DNA of 5,567 bases from Actinomycetota bacterium (GTDB taxonomy: Bacteria > Actinomycetota > AC-67): positions 1 through 5,567 of the forward strand of contig VAYV01000324.1 of the NCBI GenBank assembly GCA_005883175.1, read 5' to 3'. Under the pieces are notes generated by a model. The model did no database searches. It saw only the letters and a program-made list of their open reading frames with translations, and had not been told where the DNA came from. Shown here in pieces: positions 5,439 through 5,567 of this stretch (its first letter is position 1; each line of letters begins with the position of its first letter). Both the position numbers and the translations under genes were made by a program.

Positions 5439-5567
5439 TCAGCCCTGGGACGCGCGAGCGAGCCGGTAGGTTCCTTTCGAGGTCTTCTCGATGCCGCCGC
5501 TGCGGGCCTCGGCCGCAAGCGCCGCGACGACCCCGTCGCGCGCGCCGGCCTGCGTGAACGGGTCGAC
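5439..5567 (-). CDS. C-terminal fragment of a gene entering from the right edge (winged-helix-like end)
   Basis: Reading from the right edge on the - strand, 42 codons run DPFTQAGARDGVVAALAAEA, then RSGGIEKTSKGTYRLARASQG, to TGA 5441-5439. The helix GVVAALAAEAR followed by GGIEKTSKGTYRLA has the shape of a winged-helix recognition helix and wing (short Gly-rich turn, then two strands), so a DNA-binding or ATPase-associated winged-helix domain is a reasonable guess. There is not enough to name the family. The lipoprotein gene follows on the same strand after 81 bp. A small stem (GAAGG 5426-5430 / CCTTC 5436-5440) overlaps the stop codon but is too weak to call a terminator. Confidence 0.6.
   Translation of the reverse strand, partial: VDPFTQAGARDGVVAALAAEARSGGIEKTSKGTYRLARASQG

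Noticed and set aside
1..5567. Defence system, toxin-antitoxin, prophage, CRISPR or biosynthetic cluster
   Set aside because: Each gene was read on both strands; none shows motifs of such systems, and no repeat array or integrase is present. The content is housekeeping metabolism and envelope.

Overview
The window is GC-rich DNA with tightly packed housekeeping-type genes on alternating strands. The protein types fit an uncultured actinomycete-like bacterium (Actinomycetota): a HisN-type inositol-monophosphatase-family phosphatase, an actinobacterial-style glycogen debranching enzyme, and a lipoprotein with an extra C-terminal membrane segment. This placement is inferred from protein style, not from a search. 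I see no RNA gene, CRISPR array, insertion sequence, integrase or phage gene.

Layout, left to right: the last 19 codons of an upstream + gene (2-61); an intact two-CBS-domain protein (75-506, +); a HisN/IMPase-type phosphatase (1147-503, -) whose stop codon shares the palindrome CTAG with the CBS stop; a 54-bp divergent spacer; a Nudix hydrolase (1202-1547, +); a convergent spacer with an 8-bp inverted repeat; a large glycogen-debranching-type glycosidase (3655-1644, -); a divergent promoter region with a perfect TATAAT; two hypothetical proteins (3759-4506, +); a lipoprotein (5357-4510, -); and the C-terminal 42 residues of another - strand gene with a winged-helix look (5567-5439).

The outstanding feature is damage. 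Only the CBS gene is both complete and clean. The phosphatase lacks about 35-40 residues in frame. The Nudix, debranching and lipoprotein genes, and the hypothetical pair, each change reading frame at one internal point, and at least the Nudix and debranching genes clearly lack family sequence there (about 30 and 45-50 residues). The debranching gene also has one in-frame amber codon where the family usually has tyrosine. Residues on both sides of each break look well conserved, which argues against long-term decay and favours either very recent multi-hit pseudogenisation or, more likely, an assembly or library artefact with short stretches dropped. A GATC lies at or near every inferred joint, a possible clue to mechanism, though GATC is common here (about one per 90 bp by hand count).

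Functionally the genes form no obvious single pathway. The debranching enzyme suggests alpha-glucan storage or turnover, the phosphatase suggests histidine or inositol metabolism, and the lipoprotein suggests the cell envelope. I found no convincing new multi-gene system. The hypothetical pair at 3759-4506 is the best candidate for undescribed function, but its central part appears to be missing.
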